DNA of 64,000 nt, taken from Oscillatoriaceae cyanobacterium Prado104. Its GTDB lineage: Bacteria > Cyanobacteriota > Cyanobacteriia > Cyanobacteriales > Microcoleaceae. Position numbers and translations under genes: made by a program. Below the pieces are notes generated by a model. It made no database searches, was not told where the DNA came from, and saw nothing but the letters and a program-made list of their open reading frames with translations. How positions within the stretch are numbered: position 1 is the first letter of the stretch; every line of letters starts with the position of its first letter. The stretch lies in assembly GCA_025454405.1 (NCBI GenBank), contig JALOON010000046.1, positions 62,001-126,000 of the forward strand, given 5' to 3'. Shown one piece after another: positions 18,020 through 27,155 of the stretch.

Positions 18020-18343
18020 TTAATTAATTTCCTCACTTGTGTTCTCATCCCCCAAGTTAAGTTCCGCCATCACCTGCTGCAAAGAAATATTTTGACTGCG
18101 ATCGAATTTTGGTTTTGCTGGCTGCTTTGCAATCTTAGCCTCTACTTCTTCTAGCAATAAAATCGGTAATTCAAAAGCTTCTTTGAACCATTGAACCAAT
18201 TGGAGCAATTCTTCCATCGAGCTACCAATTGCAATGCTAGCAGCTTTTCCGAAATCAATAATTGTGCCATCCTGCTCGTAAAAAACCTCACGAATTGAGT
18301 AGCGTCCTTGGCTGTCACAAAATACGCGATAAGTCCAAATCAT
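18020..18343 (-). CDS. hypothetical protein, likely antitoxin partner of the adjacent RelE-like toxin
   Basis: The 107-residue acidic protein lies 6 bp downstream of the RelE-like gene on the same strand, so the two form an operon with the toxin first. The N-terminal half looks like a small beta domain (YRVFCDSQGRYSIREVFY) and the rest is helical. I do not recognise a DNA-binding motif. The antitoxin role is inferred from position alone. Start ATG 18343. Confidence 0.6.
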   Translation of the reverse strand: MIWTYRVFCDSQGRYSIREVFYEQDGTIIDFGKAASIAIGSSMEELLQLVQWFKEAFELPILLLEEVEAKIAKQPAKPKFDRSQNISLQQVMAELNLGDENTSEEIN

Positions 18344-18349
18344 AGTTTT

Positions 18350-18637
18350 TCAACCTTCTTTACCTCTAAATAACACAGTATTATTTGGTTTTTTGCCAAT
18401 TCTTTCAATGCTGACAATCTCCACGAGTTCATCAACGTTGTAAAATACCCGGAACACACCAGTCCGTAATTCCCATTGTGCGATATCTGGTGGAGAACGT
18501 CGGAAACGATTGTTGGTTTCTACAGTTGGTTCATAGCTTAATTGGATTTGAATGGCATCGAGGATAATTTTCTGCTCAAATTTCCTGAAATATTGCAAAT
18601 CCTGGGCAGCAGTCGGCGTAAATTCAATTCCGTACAT
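18350..18637 (-). CDS. RelE/ParE-family toxin-like protein
   Basis: The 95-residue protein has the RelE fold pattern: an N-terminal strand (YGIEFTPTAAQDLQYFRKF), a helix with QKIILDAIQIQL, then WELRTGVFRVFYNVDELVEIVSIERIGKK, where the conserved RVFY segment and basic residues lie. Family members cleave ribosome-bound mRNA or inhibit gyrase. It is the first gene of a two-gene operon. Start ATG 18637. Confidence 0.8.
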   Translation of the reverse strand: MYGIEFTPTAAQDLQYFRKFEQKIILDAIQIQLSYEPTVETNNRFRRSPPDIAQWELRTGVFRVFYNVDELVEIVSIERIGKKPNNTVLFRGKEG

Positions 18638-18757
18638 TCGTGAATTAAGCGATAGACATGGCTAACATAAACTCCAAGATTTTAACCTGCAAGCGATCGA
18701 GTTGAGCAGAAGTTGATTTATCTTATTATAGCCTAACCATGCGCTCACCCATACGGC

Positions 18758-18860
18758 TAAAAGTAGCGCTTTATTTTTAGGGTGCGCAGTGCGCACCTTA
18801 CGGCTAAAAGTAGTGCTTTATTTTTAGGGTGCGCAGTGCGCACCTTACGGCTAAAAGTAG
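18758..18860. repeat. tandem duplication of a palindrome-bearing 51-53-bp unit
   Basis: The unit CGGCTAAAAGTAGYGCTTTA plus TTTTTAGGGTGCGCAGTGCGCACCTTA (read in two parts) occurs twice in tandem, with the start of a third copy. Each carries the GTGCGCAGTGCGCAC palindrome family. The rest of 18638-18985 shows no gene. Confidence 0.85.
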
Positions 18861-18985
18861 CAGACCAAACTACATAAGCGCAAATCATGTTCGATCGCGA
18901 CTGTTTCCGAAATTCCCTGACGCGCTGGTGAAGGTACTAACATAACCTTCAGGTACTGAATTAACCGCTAATTCAGTTTAAAGTT

Positions 18986-19330
18986 ATGGACGAACTACCA
19001 GATTTGCAAAAGAGAAAGTTTTTGTCTGCACTGTGTCACGTATCGACTTTTCTGAGTTGGTTAATTGTTCCTGTTGCTGTTCCTATAATAGTTTTGTGCG
19101 TTTCTGATGATGAAATAGTTCAGGCAAATGCGAAGGAAGCTATTAACTATTATATCAGTTTTATTTTATTCTACGTTATCAGCGGTGTGCTGGTATTTGG
19201 ATTGATTGGGATTCCGCTGCTCGTACTGACGGTCGTCGCCGATTACGTGCTGCCAATTATGGCGATCGTCCACTGTTTGACCAATCTCAGCAAACCCTAT
19301 CGCTACCCGTTTATTTTTCGATTAGTATAG
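18986..19330 (+). CDS. DUF4870 (Tic20-like) small membrane protein
   Basis: The 114-residue protein has the DUF4870 pattern: a first membrane segment (about 14-40, HVSTFLSWLIVPVAVPIIVL), then QANAKEAINYYISFILFYVI, the most conserved family element, and a third segment (about 70-95). It should sit in the cytoplasmic or thylakoid membrane. The family resembles Tic20-type membrane proteins; function in bacteria is not established. Start ATG 18986; monocistronic. Confidence 0.85.
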   Translation: MDELPDLQKRKFLSALCHVSTFLSWLIVPVAVPIIVLCVSDDEIVQANAKEAINYYISFILFYVISGVLVFGLIGIPLLVLTVVADYVLPIMAIVHCLTNLSKPYRYPFIFRLV

Positions 19331-19471
19331 GGCGATCTCTGATGTTTTTTTCCCATTATCAAGGTTTGTAGTGAGGACAAAAGTACTCAAAAATCAGGAC
19401 TGAATTCCTTACTACAAACAGTTTTTATTCCTGGCGATCGATCGGACGCTCGCACTCTAAATTGTCAACTG
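19331..19471. repeat. inverted repeat and AACTGTC heptamers between convergent genes
   Basis: GTTTGTAGTGAGGAC (19363) pairs with a CCTTACTACAAAC arm (19407), followed by CAACTGTCAACTGTCAA at 19458. Probably terminator-like or an interspersed repeat. Confidence 0.6.
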
Positions 19472-21439
19472 TCAACTGTCAATTATCAATTTGCCTGTGA
19501 GCCAGTAAGTCATCATATCTCCGCGACCCTTTACAGAAATCGTACCCCTCGCTTCTAACAGGTATCTATCTTTCAAGTAACAATATGTAGTTTCTGTTAT
19601 CTGAATGCATCCCGGTTTACCGTGAGATTCCATGCGAGAAGCTACGTTGACGGCATCTCCCCACAAGTCATAAATAAACTTTTTGATGCCAATCACTCCA
19701 GCAATTACAGGTCCGGTGTTAATACCAATCCGCAGTTGCAATGAATCCCCCAAATCGCTGGGAATTGTTTTCATGTAAGACTGCATTTCTAATGCCATAT
19801 CTGCGATCGCCCTTGCATGATCTGGCCGGGGAATTGGCAATCCACCTACCACCATGTAAGCATCACCGATGGTTTTGATTTTTTCTAAACCGTACTTTTC
19901 TGTCATTTGGTCAAATGCAGAGAAAATTGAATTCAAACCAGAAACTAATTGCATCGGTTCCATTTTGGCAGAAAGGGCAGTAAAACCCACAATGTCAGCA
20001 AATAAAATGGTAACTTCTTCAAAATGCTCTGCCGGAGATTCGGAACGTTTTAATCTTTCAGCAATTTCACCGGGCAAGATATTTAACAACAGTTGTTCGG
20101 AGCGTTCCTTTTCCTTGCGCAACTCTGCGGTGCGCCTTTCAACTCGGTTTTCTAGCTCTTCATTGGCCAGACGCAAAGCTTCTACAGATTCCTTGAGTTG
20201 GTCTGTCATGCTGTTAAAAGAATTTGCCAAGATTGAAATCTCTTTAAGCGCGCTGGGATAAACCTTGTGGTCGAGATTTCCCTTAGCTATCTCTTGGGAA
20301 GCTTTAGAAAGCATCTGCAGGGGGCGCACGATCCAACGGGCAGTAAAAAAGCCAATTAGGATCGCTACTCCTAAAGCAATTAAAACCAGTACGATCGTAT
20401 TATGGGCATTTTCATAGATTTTTCCCATAAAATCACTTTCTGGCGCGACTACAACAATCAGCCAATCAATTCCTTTGCCATCATTGAGGGGTGAAACTTG
20501 CACGAATTGCCGCTGGCCGTCGAGCAGGTAATCTACTTGTTGGTTGTTGCGAATCTTGTCAAATCCGCCAAAATGCTGCTGCAGGTATTTGCTCGTTTCC
20601 CTGACAACTGGTTCCTCACTTTCAGTAGCGATTACCAGTTTAGTGTTTTCACCTTTGCCAACAGTTAAAGGCTCTTTGGTAGAACTAGAAAGCATGGAAC
20701 CTTTGCGATCGATAATAAAAGCGCGACCATTTTTACTAACCGATAGATTGGCGAGGAAATTCCGCAAATCCTGGAGCAACACCACATCAGTAGCACAAAC
20801 TCCAAGAATATTACCAGCGGTGTCATAAATAGGTTCGCTAGCAGTAATTGTCGGCAATCCACTGGCAAAATCTAGATAAACTTCGCTCCAAATTTGCCGT
20901 TGTGCTGCGATCGCGGCTTTGTACCAAGGGCGTTTGCGGGGGTCGTAGGGTCTGAGTTTTTCTAATAGTTGCTGTCGGTTTCCCCGACTATCCATTGCAT
21001 AAAAATAAAAGTTGTAGTTAGATTCCTGATTGCTGACTGACATCGCAATCGTTGAAGAGCCTTGAAAAAACAGGCGGTATGCTCCCAAATATTGTCCTTG
21101 GGAATCGCCGCAGTAGGAAGCATAAATAAACGGAGAAATTTGCACCTGAGTGAGGAATTGTTTGCCATTGCTGGCATTAACCATGTCAAAGTTATCCCGA
21201 GCAAAAGTTACGCCATTCAAGCGATTAAAATCGTGGGGACTGCTCAGGTATTTTCTCATTTCTCCATCAATGCGAGCGCTTACCTCGCTGCGGAGTTGGG
21301 TAGCTAAATCGTTGACTGCTGTTTGGGAACTGCGAAATGATAGATAGCTGACTAAGCCTGCCGCTCCAACTATTTGCAGTACAAAAGGTATGACTAAGGC
21401 AACGCGGAGGCGGAATTTGGGAGCTTTAAAGATCTTCAT
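19472..21439 (-). CDS. adenylate/guanylate cyclase with Cache and HAMP domains
   Basis: The product from ATG 21439 is 655 residues. It has a short cytoplasmic tail, a membrane helix (about 12-35), an extracytoplasmic double Cache sensor (about 40-350), a second helix (about 355-378), HAMP (about 378-430), a coiled coil (VEALRLANEELENRVERR) and a C-terminal class III cyclase domain. Metal-binding aspartates are seen in LFADIVGFT and IKTIGDAYM, and the transition-state region in WGDAVNVASRMES. It should make cAMP or cGMP in response to an external ligand. The frame remains open to a GTG at 21520, but those 27 residues resemble the end of another cyclase, so the later ATG is chosen. Confidence 0.88.
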   Translation of the reverse strand: MKIFKAPKFRLRVALVIPFVLQIVGAAGLVSYLSFRSSQTAVNDLATQLRSEVSARIDGEMRKYLSSPHDFNRLNGVTFARDNFDMVNASNGKQFLTQVQISPFIYASYCGDSQGQYLGAYRLFFQGSSTIAMSVSNQESNYNFYFYAMDSRGNRQQLLEKLRPYDPRKRPWYKAAIAAQRQIWSEVYLDFASGLPTITASEPIYDTAGNILGVCATDVVLLQDLRNFLANLSVSKNGRAFIIDRKGSMLSSSTKEPLTVGKGENTKLVIATESEEPVVRETSKYLQQHFGGFDKIRNNQQVDYLLDGQRQFVQVSPLNDGKGIDWLIVVVAPESDFMGKIYENAHNTIVLVLIALGVAILIGFFTARWIVRPLQMLSKASQEIAKGNLDHKVYPSALKEISILANSFNSMTDQLKESVEALRLANEELENRVERRTAELRKEKERSEQLLLNILPGEIAERLKRSESPAEHFEEVTILFADIVGFTALSAKMEPMQLVSGLNSIFSAFDQMTEKYGLEKIKTIGDAYMVVGGLPIPRPDHARAIADMALEMQSYMKTIPSDLGDSLQLRIGINTGPVIAGVIGIKKFIYDLWGDAVNVASRMESHGKPGCIQITETTYCYLKDRYLLEARGTISVKGRGDMMTYWLTGKLIIDS

Positions 21440-21472
21440 AACTTGTGAAGCTGATTGTTTTTTGATGGAAGC

Positions 21473-21535
21473 GCGCCGATCGAGCAGCCAATATGCCATC
21501 ATGTCACCTAGATATTTCACTGGAATGACACCTCG
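21473..21535 (-). pseudogene. remnant of the C-terminus of a second class III cyclase
   Basis: The minus-strand frame upstream of the cyclase reads RGVIPVKYLGDMMAYWLLDR. This aligns with the cyclase's own end RGTISVKGRGDMMTYWLTGK. It is therefore the last 20 or so residues of another cyclase gene, now fused in frame to the 5' end of the present one and preceded by a stop (TAG at about 21538). This suggests loss of a tandem cyclase paralogue by deletion. Confidence 0.7.
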
Positions 21536-21811
21536 CTACTCTAAGATGTATAGATCTTTCAAGTGATGCCAGCAAAATCGGCCAAGAAATTCATAATTTC
21601 TTCAAGCTGTAACGAAGTATTCTCGTACATCAAACTCGGTTAGCGATCGAGATCTGCCTGATTGACTTGTAGTTTTTGATTTGTGATAAAAATTTACGTT
21701 AGTCGAGCGAAAATGCTACCTCTGTTATCAGCTTTTCAAAGCCAAACATAAATCACAGCGCTAAATCGCGCTCTCCCGAGTGGCGATGCGATTGATTCAC
21801 TCATCTTAATC

Positions 21812-21966
21812 TGGGAAAATTCCAATGTCGAGCATTGAGCCTATCGAATAATATCAACAATCATTGACTGCTTGTATAGGGAATGTGGCGATAGAGATGT
21901 TAGCGCGATCGCGCTCGGTAAAGTTTTTCCCATAAAGTAGGGAAATTTTACACAAGTTTTTCCACA
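21812..21966. other. cluster of DnaA-box-like sequences downstream of dnaA (possible origin)
   Basis: A perfect TTTTCCACA lies at 21958-21966 with near matches TTTTACACA (21946-21954), TTTTCCCAT (21925-21933) and, inverted, TGGGAAAA (21812-21819). The 590-bp gap between dnaA and the cyclase is otherwise free of genes and contains HIP1-like GCGATCGCGC. Some cyanobacteria place oriC beside dnaA, so an origin is possible but not shown. Confidence 0.4.
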
Positions 21967-22110
21967 TTTTTTGATGCTTTTAGTCATCAGTTATTAGTGC
22001 GAGCGTCACCGCTGGCGAACCCGATCGCGCGTCAGTTATTAGTAGGAAATCGCAAAATCAATAAATAGGATACCCAGATTTGGTATAAAATCGTCTGTCT
22101 GTTTCTTTCT

Positions 22111-23508
22111 TCAAGTTTTGCGGCTGGCAAGATTGATCCGATCGCTCAACTGGCGCAGAGTTTGGGACAAATTCGGATCGGTGTTCCGCAATTGAGCAAT
22201 TTTGTCGCAACTGTAAAGCACCGTCGTGTGATCTTTCCCTCCAAATACTTCTCCAACTTTCGGCAAACTCAAACCCGTGTGCTGTCGCATTAAATACATC
22301 CCTATTTGGCGGGCAAGGCTGATTTCGCGCCGTCGCGAATTGCCTTTTAAATCCTCTATAGAAACATCAAATTCCTCTGCTACAATAGCGATTACTATTT
22401 CGGGCGACGACTCAACGGTTTCAGTTTGGGGGTTGAGCACCGGGGCGATATTTTCCACTGTCATCGGCAATCCTGTAATTGAAAGATATGCTACGGCGCG
22501 AATTAACGCTCCTTCTAATTCGCGGACGTTGGAAGTGTATCTAGCAGCAATGTATTCAATTACATCTCTGGGCAAACGCATATTTTCATACTCTGCTTTT
22601 TTCTGCAAAATAGCCATCCGCGTTTCCAGATCCGGCAGTTGAATGTCGGCAATCAATCCCATCGAAAATCGAGAACACAAACGTTCTTGCAAGCGGGGAA
22701 TTTGTTGCGGCGGGCGATCGCTCGCTAAAACTACTTGGTTGCCTGCTTCGTGTAAAGTATTAAAAGTGTGAAAAAATTCTTCTTGAGTGTATTCTTTGCC
22801 TTCAATAAATTGAATGTCATCTACTAACAAAACATCTGCTGCCCGGTAGCGATCGCGAAAACTTTGCATGCTGTCTTTGCGAATTGCTGCAATTAAATCG
22901 TTAGTAAATTTCTCAGTAGAAACGTAAAAAACGTTGGCTGCGGGGTCGATTTCCAGGCGATAATGACCGATCGCCTGCATCAAATGAGTTTTGCCCAAAC
23001 CGACGCCACCGCACAAAAATAGCGGATTGAATTCTCGTCCCGGAGACTCGGCTACTGCTAGGGAAGCAGCATGAGCCATGCGGTTGTTAGAGCCGACAAC
23101 AAAACGGGAAAATACGTATTTAGGATTTAAATTAGCGGGTTTGGAGGGGTGCAGCGATTGACCTTCCGGGACATCGAAAGCTGCGGGAGAAGGCCATATT
23201 GTCGGTGCTTGACTGCTGCTGCCAATTTCCCCATCCCCAGAAATTGTCAGGTAAATATCTACCGGATAGCCGAGAATTTCCGATACAGTATCGGCAATTG
23301 TTTTGACATAATATTTTTGCAGCCAATTGCGAGCAAAGGGATTGGGAGTGCTGACGATCAAACAGTCATTTTCTAGTTGTTCGGCCCTGGCAGTTTTAAT
23401 CCAAGTCTCAAAAGTTGGTCTGCTCAGTTGTGCCTGAAGGCGATCGAGTACCTGATTCCACAGATTTTCGAGGGGGATTTCCACGCTGTGTCCTTTGCCG
23501 ATCGGCAT
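22111..23508 (-). CDS. dnaA: chromosomal replication initiator protein DnaA
   Basis: The 465-residue protein has all four DnaA domains: an N-terminal oligomerisation domain (about 10-80, starting ENLWNQVL), a short linker, and the AAA+ domain with Walker [10 protein letters not shown] and Walker B LLVDDIQF. The C-terminal helix-turn-helix carries the DnaA signature [16 protein letters not shown]. It binds DnaA boxes and opens the origin. Length is normal for cyanobacteria. dnaN is not adjacent; the downstream gene is a cyclase in the same orientation. Start ATG 23508. Confidence 0.97.
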   Translation of the reverse strand: MPIGKGHSVEIPLENLWNQVLDRLQAQLSRPTFETWIKTARAEQLENDCLIVSTPNPFARNWLQKYYVKTIADTVSEILGYPVDIYLTISGDGEIGSSSQAPTIWPSPAAFDVPEGQSLHPSKPANLNPKYVFSRFVVGSNNRMAHAASLAVAESPGREFNPLFLCGGVGLGKTHLMQAIGHYRLEIDPAANVFYVSTEKFTNDLIAAIRKDSMQSFRDRYRAADVLLVDDIQFIEGKEYTQEEFFHTFNTLHEAGNQVVLASDRPPQQIPRLQERLCSRFSMGLIADIQLPDLETRMAILQKKAEYENMRLPRDVIEYIAARYTSNVRELEGALIRAVAYLSITGLPMTVENIAPVLNPQTETVESSPEIVIAIVAEEFDVSIEDLKGNSRRREISLARQIGMYLMRQHTGLSLPKVGEVFGGKDHTTVLYSCDKIAQLRNTDPNLSQTLRQLSDRINLASRKT

Positions 23509-24013
23509 TCAAAAGATTACTCGCAAACTTCGTTTTGAATAGTGGTTTTACTGGTAATTTGCGGTTTAACTTGTCGGGCGACAAGTTGGTTGATTAACAG
23601 GTTACGCGCACCGTTCAAAAACTTTAATAACCCGTTCCATGTATGTTACTTGCTTGAAAGGGCTTTTAAGTTTTATTTCTAAGTTTTATTTCCTAAAATT
23701 AATACTTCTTCCATAACTAATATTATTAATTGCAACCTGCTATCTAATACCCGGACAATGCCAGATTTTATCTAATGATACACCACCTGTACGAATTATT
23801 CGAGAAATGTCTGTATTTTTTTAATAAATGTCAAACTAGGTTTCAATCCCTGCTGCTTTCCTCTCGAAATAATTATAGAACTTACGCAAAACTTCTAGAT
23901 CTAGGGTTCGCAGCGCGCACTTACCGCTACAGATAGTATTTCGAGCCATTTTTTGCGTAAGTCCTCGATCGAGCCGCCCGGCACCCCTAAAGAAAGGGGA
24001 CTGAAAGTTGTCT
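23509..24013. other. AT-rich region upstream of dnaA
   Basis: This 505-bp region is AT-rich (for example TTAATACTTCTTCC, TATTATTAATTG) and contains two copies of AAGTTTTATTTC near 23670. No gene and no TTTTCCACA box were found. It should hold the dnaA promoter. Confidence 0.45.
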
Positions 24014-24529
24014 CTAATAACCGATGATTTGAGCGTCCGCTATCTTCCAAATGCCATCCCAATACTCTAAGGAATAGCGAATTAACTTAGTGTTAAAACT
24101 GCTGTTATCCACTTTGCCGTTGCGGTAAAGAGTTGCATCTTCGGTAACTCTTACTTCAATAGTGGCTTTGTTGCCAGATGCTGCAAACCGTTCGACAGAT
24201 TCTATTTTTTGGACGCCGTAGCGGTAATGAGAATTGCTCTTTTTTAAATAGTCAATCGCCTTCAAGGTATCCCCGTATAAAATACCTGTAGTCATCCCAG
24301 CCAAAGACTGCCGATCGAACGGAGGAGCAAATATTCTCGACTTTGCATCCAGCCACTTGCCAATCAGATCGGAAGCTTGTCCAAGAGTAATATTTCGGTC
24401 TGCTTGACTGATATACTCTCGAGAGTAATTTGCTGCCGACAGCGGTTTGCTAACAGCAATATTTTCTGCATTTGCCACCCCAGAAAGGGACAAATATGCT
24501 AAGATAGTTACTAAGATTATTGGTTTCAT
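24014..24529 (-). CDS. secreted protein with IMS/DUF4101 (ARC6-like) domain
   Basis: The 171-residue protein starts with a signal peptide (MKPIILVTILAYLSLSGVANA) and continues as a DUF4101/IMS domain: ITLGQASDLIGKWLDAKSRIFAPPFD, then a beta-rich end (SLEYWDGIWKIADAQII). In chloroplast ARC6 the same domain faces the intermembrane space; here it would be periplasmic. The wider family includes cyanobacterial cell-division (Ftn2/ZipN) and protease-related proteins, but this short stand-alone copy has no assigned role. The ATG at 24529 is chosen because GGAGG lies 9 bp upstream and the signal peptide follows. Confidence 0.78.
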   Translation of the reverse strand: MKPIILVTILAYLSLSGVANAENIAVSKPLSAANYSREYISQADRNITLGQASDLIGKWLDAKSRIFAPPFDRQSLAGMTTGILYGDTLKAIDYLKKSNSHYRYGVQKIESVERFAASGNKATIEVRVTEDATLYRNGKVDNSSFNTKLIRYSLEYWDGIWKIADAQIIGY

Positions 24530-24766
24530 ATCGAAATTCCTCCACCGTCCTAAATTGCGACGATCGCCCTTGACGAAAGAGCGGATATTGACCGATTCAA
24601 CCAACACCCCCGCAACATTTACGAGCGAAATTTGCGAGTACAATAACTCAATCTTCGGGTTCAATCTTCGGGTTCAATCTTCCGCTTTAATCTTTTGTAA
24701 GTTCGCCAATAACTTTAACTACATTATTTGCTGTCGAAATTTCAGAATTTTAATTGTATTAAATTG

Positions 24767-24973
24767 TTACAACTCGGGAGAGATCGCCACTCCTGGCAAA
24801 ATCGGGCTAGCAAAACTCAACTGCTGAATTGGCAGAGAAATCGGTAACTGACTGGTTGGTGCCGGCAGCATTTCCCCTCGGAAGTCGAGCGCCGTGACTA
24901 GCAGCAGGTAGGCGATCGCTAAAATTAGAGAAATCGCACCGGTGATAATAGCAATAATTTTTGAACGTTCCAT
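24767..24973 (-). CDS. conserved small membrane protein
   Basis: The 68-residue product starts MERSKIIAIITGAISLILAI and has one membrane helix (about 6-27), followed by FRGEMLPAP and a Pro/Ser-rich tail. Similar short proteins with ALDFRGEM-like segments occur widely in cyanobacteria, without known function. The frame is open to 25027 but the ATG at 24973 begins the recognisable part. Confidence 0.6.
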   Translation of the reverse strand: MERSKIIAIITGAISLILAIAYLLLVTALDFRGEMLPAPTSQLPISLPIQQLSFASPILPGVAISPEL

Positions 24974-25429
24974 ATTTAGTCTTGCTGAGTGAGAAAGGAC
25001 TTGCGCCAGAACAACGAGTTTCTGCAATTACGAGAATCGCGAAGTAATCACAACCGTTAGTTGTTAGCCTAGTTGTTACCAGATCTTGCTTAAATACTGT
25101 AAGAGCTAGTATTAGTTTAACATTAATTAGATAATAGTTGTACAATTAGCAGCAGAATGGCGATCGCGCCAACCAAAACACTAATTATTTGGTGCCTGCC
25201 TAACTGAGTGACGCACCTGACAAACAGTTGACAGCGAACGCAACGACGGCATAAGTCGCCCTGCCGAAGGCAATTATCCACTGCCAATAGTCTGAAAAAC
25301 CTCGCTGCCACTGTCAACCTGCATGATGTCAACTGTTTAACAGCCTTGTCAAATCTAAAATCTAAAATCTAAAATCTAAAATGGTAGAAGTCCTGTTAGA
25401 ATCAGTTGCTAGTTAATTTGCTTGCGAAC
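24974..25429. other. intergenic with AATCTAA heptamer array
   Basis: About five copies of the heptamer AATCTAA occupy 25350-25381, just upstream of the ABC gene. Minus-strand open frames at 25123-25332 and 24807-25145 have low protein character and are not called. Confidence 0.5.
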
Positions 25430-26410
25430 ATGGAACCTATCACAGATCGGCCAAGTTCGATCGAAAAACCTGAAGTGCCACTGGTGGTAGAAACATTCAA
25501 TCTGGGAAAATTCTACCGCACTGGTTTTTGGATGAATCAAAAAATTGAGTCGCTCAAAAACTGCACGCTTACCGTATCTCAAGGTGAAACATTCGGGCTT
25601 TTGGGACAAAATGGAGCGGGGAAAACGACACTGCTGAAAACTTTGTTAGGCATAGTGAGGCCGACTTCCGGTTCCGCGTTGCTGTTGGGCAAGCCTTTGG
25701 GCGATCGAGGCGTGAAGCAGCGAGTCGGTTATTTGCCGGAAAATCCTTATTTTTACGACTATCTCACGGGTTGGGAATTTTTGCAATTTGCGGCGGGACT
25801 GTTTCAAATTCCGCGATCGGTGCAGCGGCAGCGAATCCCGCACTTGCTAGACTTAGTTGGGCTGGCGCATTCGGCTGCGGTGAAAAAACAATTGCGGCAG
25901 TATTCTAAGGGAATGTTGCAGCGGATCGGCATGGCTCAAGCTTTAATTAACAATCCAGAGGTAGTATTTTTAGATGAGCCGATGTCGGGTTTAGATCCGA
26001 TGGGACGCTATCAAATGCGGGAGATCATTTTATCGCTAAAAAGTCAAGGGAAAACGATTTTTTTTAATTCGCACGTGCTTTCGGATGTGGAGAAGATTTG
26101 CGATCGAGTGGCGATTTTGGCGCGAGGGGAATTAATATGTATTGGGGCGATCGACGAACTTTTAGGCACTACGGAAGTTTACCGGGTACAGGGAAAAGGC
26201 GGCCATTTAAACATCCTGAAAAAATGGATACCGGATTTAGAAGTCGATCGGGATTTGTGGTTCGGTCACTTGCGGGGAAATCCTAAAGATTTTCTGGCTA
26301 ATCTTGCGATGTCTGGGGGCCAGTTAATCGGTATGAATTTGGCAAAACCGAGTTTGGAAGAGTTTTTTATGCAGCAATTGCAAGAAAGGGGAATTTATTC
26401 GAGCAGTTGA
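25430..26410 (+). CDS. ABC transporter ATP-binding protein
   Basis: The 326-residue ATPase has Walker A GQNGAGKTT, signature YSKGMLQRIGMAQAL, Walker B VVFLDEPMSGLDP and switch histidine in FFNSHVLSDVE. The C-terminal 90 residues are typical of single-domain ATPases that energise export or Nat/gliding-type permeases. The partner permease is not in the next position: repeats and the CRISPR array follow. The substrate is unknown. ATG 25430 is chosen over TTG 25406. Confidence 0.9.
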   Translation: MEPITDRPSSIEKPEVPLVVETFNLGKFYRTGFWMNQKIESLKNCTLTVSQGETFGLLGQNGAGKTTLLKTLLGIVRPTSGSALLLGKPLGDRGVKQRVGYLPENPYFYDYLTGWEFLQFAAGLFQIPRSVQRQRIPHLLDLVGLAHSAAVKKQLRQYSKGMLQRIGMAQALINNPEVVFLDEPMSGLDPMGRYQMREIILSLKSQGKTIFFNSHVLSDVEKICDRVAILARGELICIGAIDELLGTTEVYRVQGKGGHLNILKKWIPDLEVDRDLWFGHLRGNPKDFLANLAMSGGQLIGMNLAKPSLEEFFMQQLQERGIYSSS

Positions 26411-26516
26411 GTTTTGTGGCGATCGAATGCGGGTTAATTGGACTCAATTATTGTAGGCTTGTGGGGAATGTAAAGAAACAGGAGCTATTAGTGTCAAATT
26501 AACTTGCATTATACCT

Positions 26517-26577
26517 GCAGTCCGACAGGGAATTAATTCCCTGTCTCATAGCGGAAGTCCTCTGAAAGAGGACTGAA
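26517..26577. repeat. hairpin-rich interspersed repeat, copy 2
   Basis: Nearly identical to 157-216, with arms GGGAATTAATTCCC and AGTCCTCT/AGAGGACT. It abuts the degenerate end of the CRISPR array. Confidence 0.8.
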
Positions 26578-26604
26578 GAATTTTTTATAGCTATTTGTTT
26601 GCAT

Positions 26605-27013
26605 ATTTTAATCCCTAATAGGGAGTGTGGTTGATTGCAACGCTATTTTTGCTGCGGGGCTTGCCCCTTGGGCTGCTCGGTTTCAATCCCTAATAGGGAG
26701 TGTGGTTGATTGCAACTTGTGAGAGGCATTCGCTACGCATGGAATATGCCAAACGAGTTTCAATCCCTAATAGGGAGTGTGGTTGATTGCAACCTAGCAG
26801 GCACATTCAAATTGCCGACTGTGCCTCGTTTCAATCCCTAATAGGGAGTGTGGTTGATTGCAACGAAGCCTTGCAATTGTAAGGATTAACAAGCTGTCCC
26901 ATGTTTCAATCCCTAATAGGGAGTGTGATTGATTGCAACGAGTTAGCGCACCCTCACATCTTGATTCTGTGGTCGTGTTTCAATCCCTAATAGGGAGTGT
27001 GGTTGATTGCAAC
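26605..27013 (-). CRISPR. CRISPR array, 6 repeats of 37 bp and 5 spacers
   Basis: Repeats lie at 26605-26641, 26680-26716, 26757-26793, 26828-26864, 26903-26939 and 26977-27013. On the plus strand each begins GTTTCAATCCCTAATAGGG and ends GTGTGGTTGATTGCAAC. Spacers are 38, 40, 34, 38 and 37 bp. The first repeat differs at positions 1 and 5, and the fifth has one change (GTGATTG). The reverse complement ends in ATTGAAAC, the usual 5' handle, and the degenerate repeat is at the left. Both signs indicate transcription on the minus strand from a leader at about 27014-27150. CCCTAATAGGG forms the hairpin stem. No cas genes are adjacent. Confidence 0.97.
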
Positions 27014-27155
27014 CGTCAGTATTTGAAACCCTTGCTGTATTTGGTTTTCAAGGTTCAGTTTCTCTAACCTCCTCTTAAAGTACCATTTCAGCCTTCGCCC
27101 TGTCAATACTCCCGATCGCCTTTTTTCTTAAAACCCATCGCTTTCAAATGCATCC
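27014..27155 (-). promoter_or_regulatory. probable CRISPR leader
   Basis: This AT-rich, gene-free segment follows the last perfect repeat on the side inferred as leader-proximal. It includes a run GTATTTGGTTTTCAAGG. The assignment rests on repeat degeneracy and handle orientation only. Confidence 0.5.

Noticed and set aside
23509-24013. Origin of replication on the 5' side of dnaA
   Set aside because: AT-rich, but no TTTTCCACA or one-mismatch boxes were found there, unlike the 3' side.
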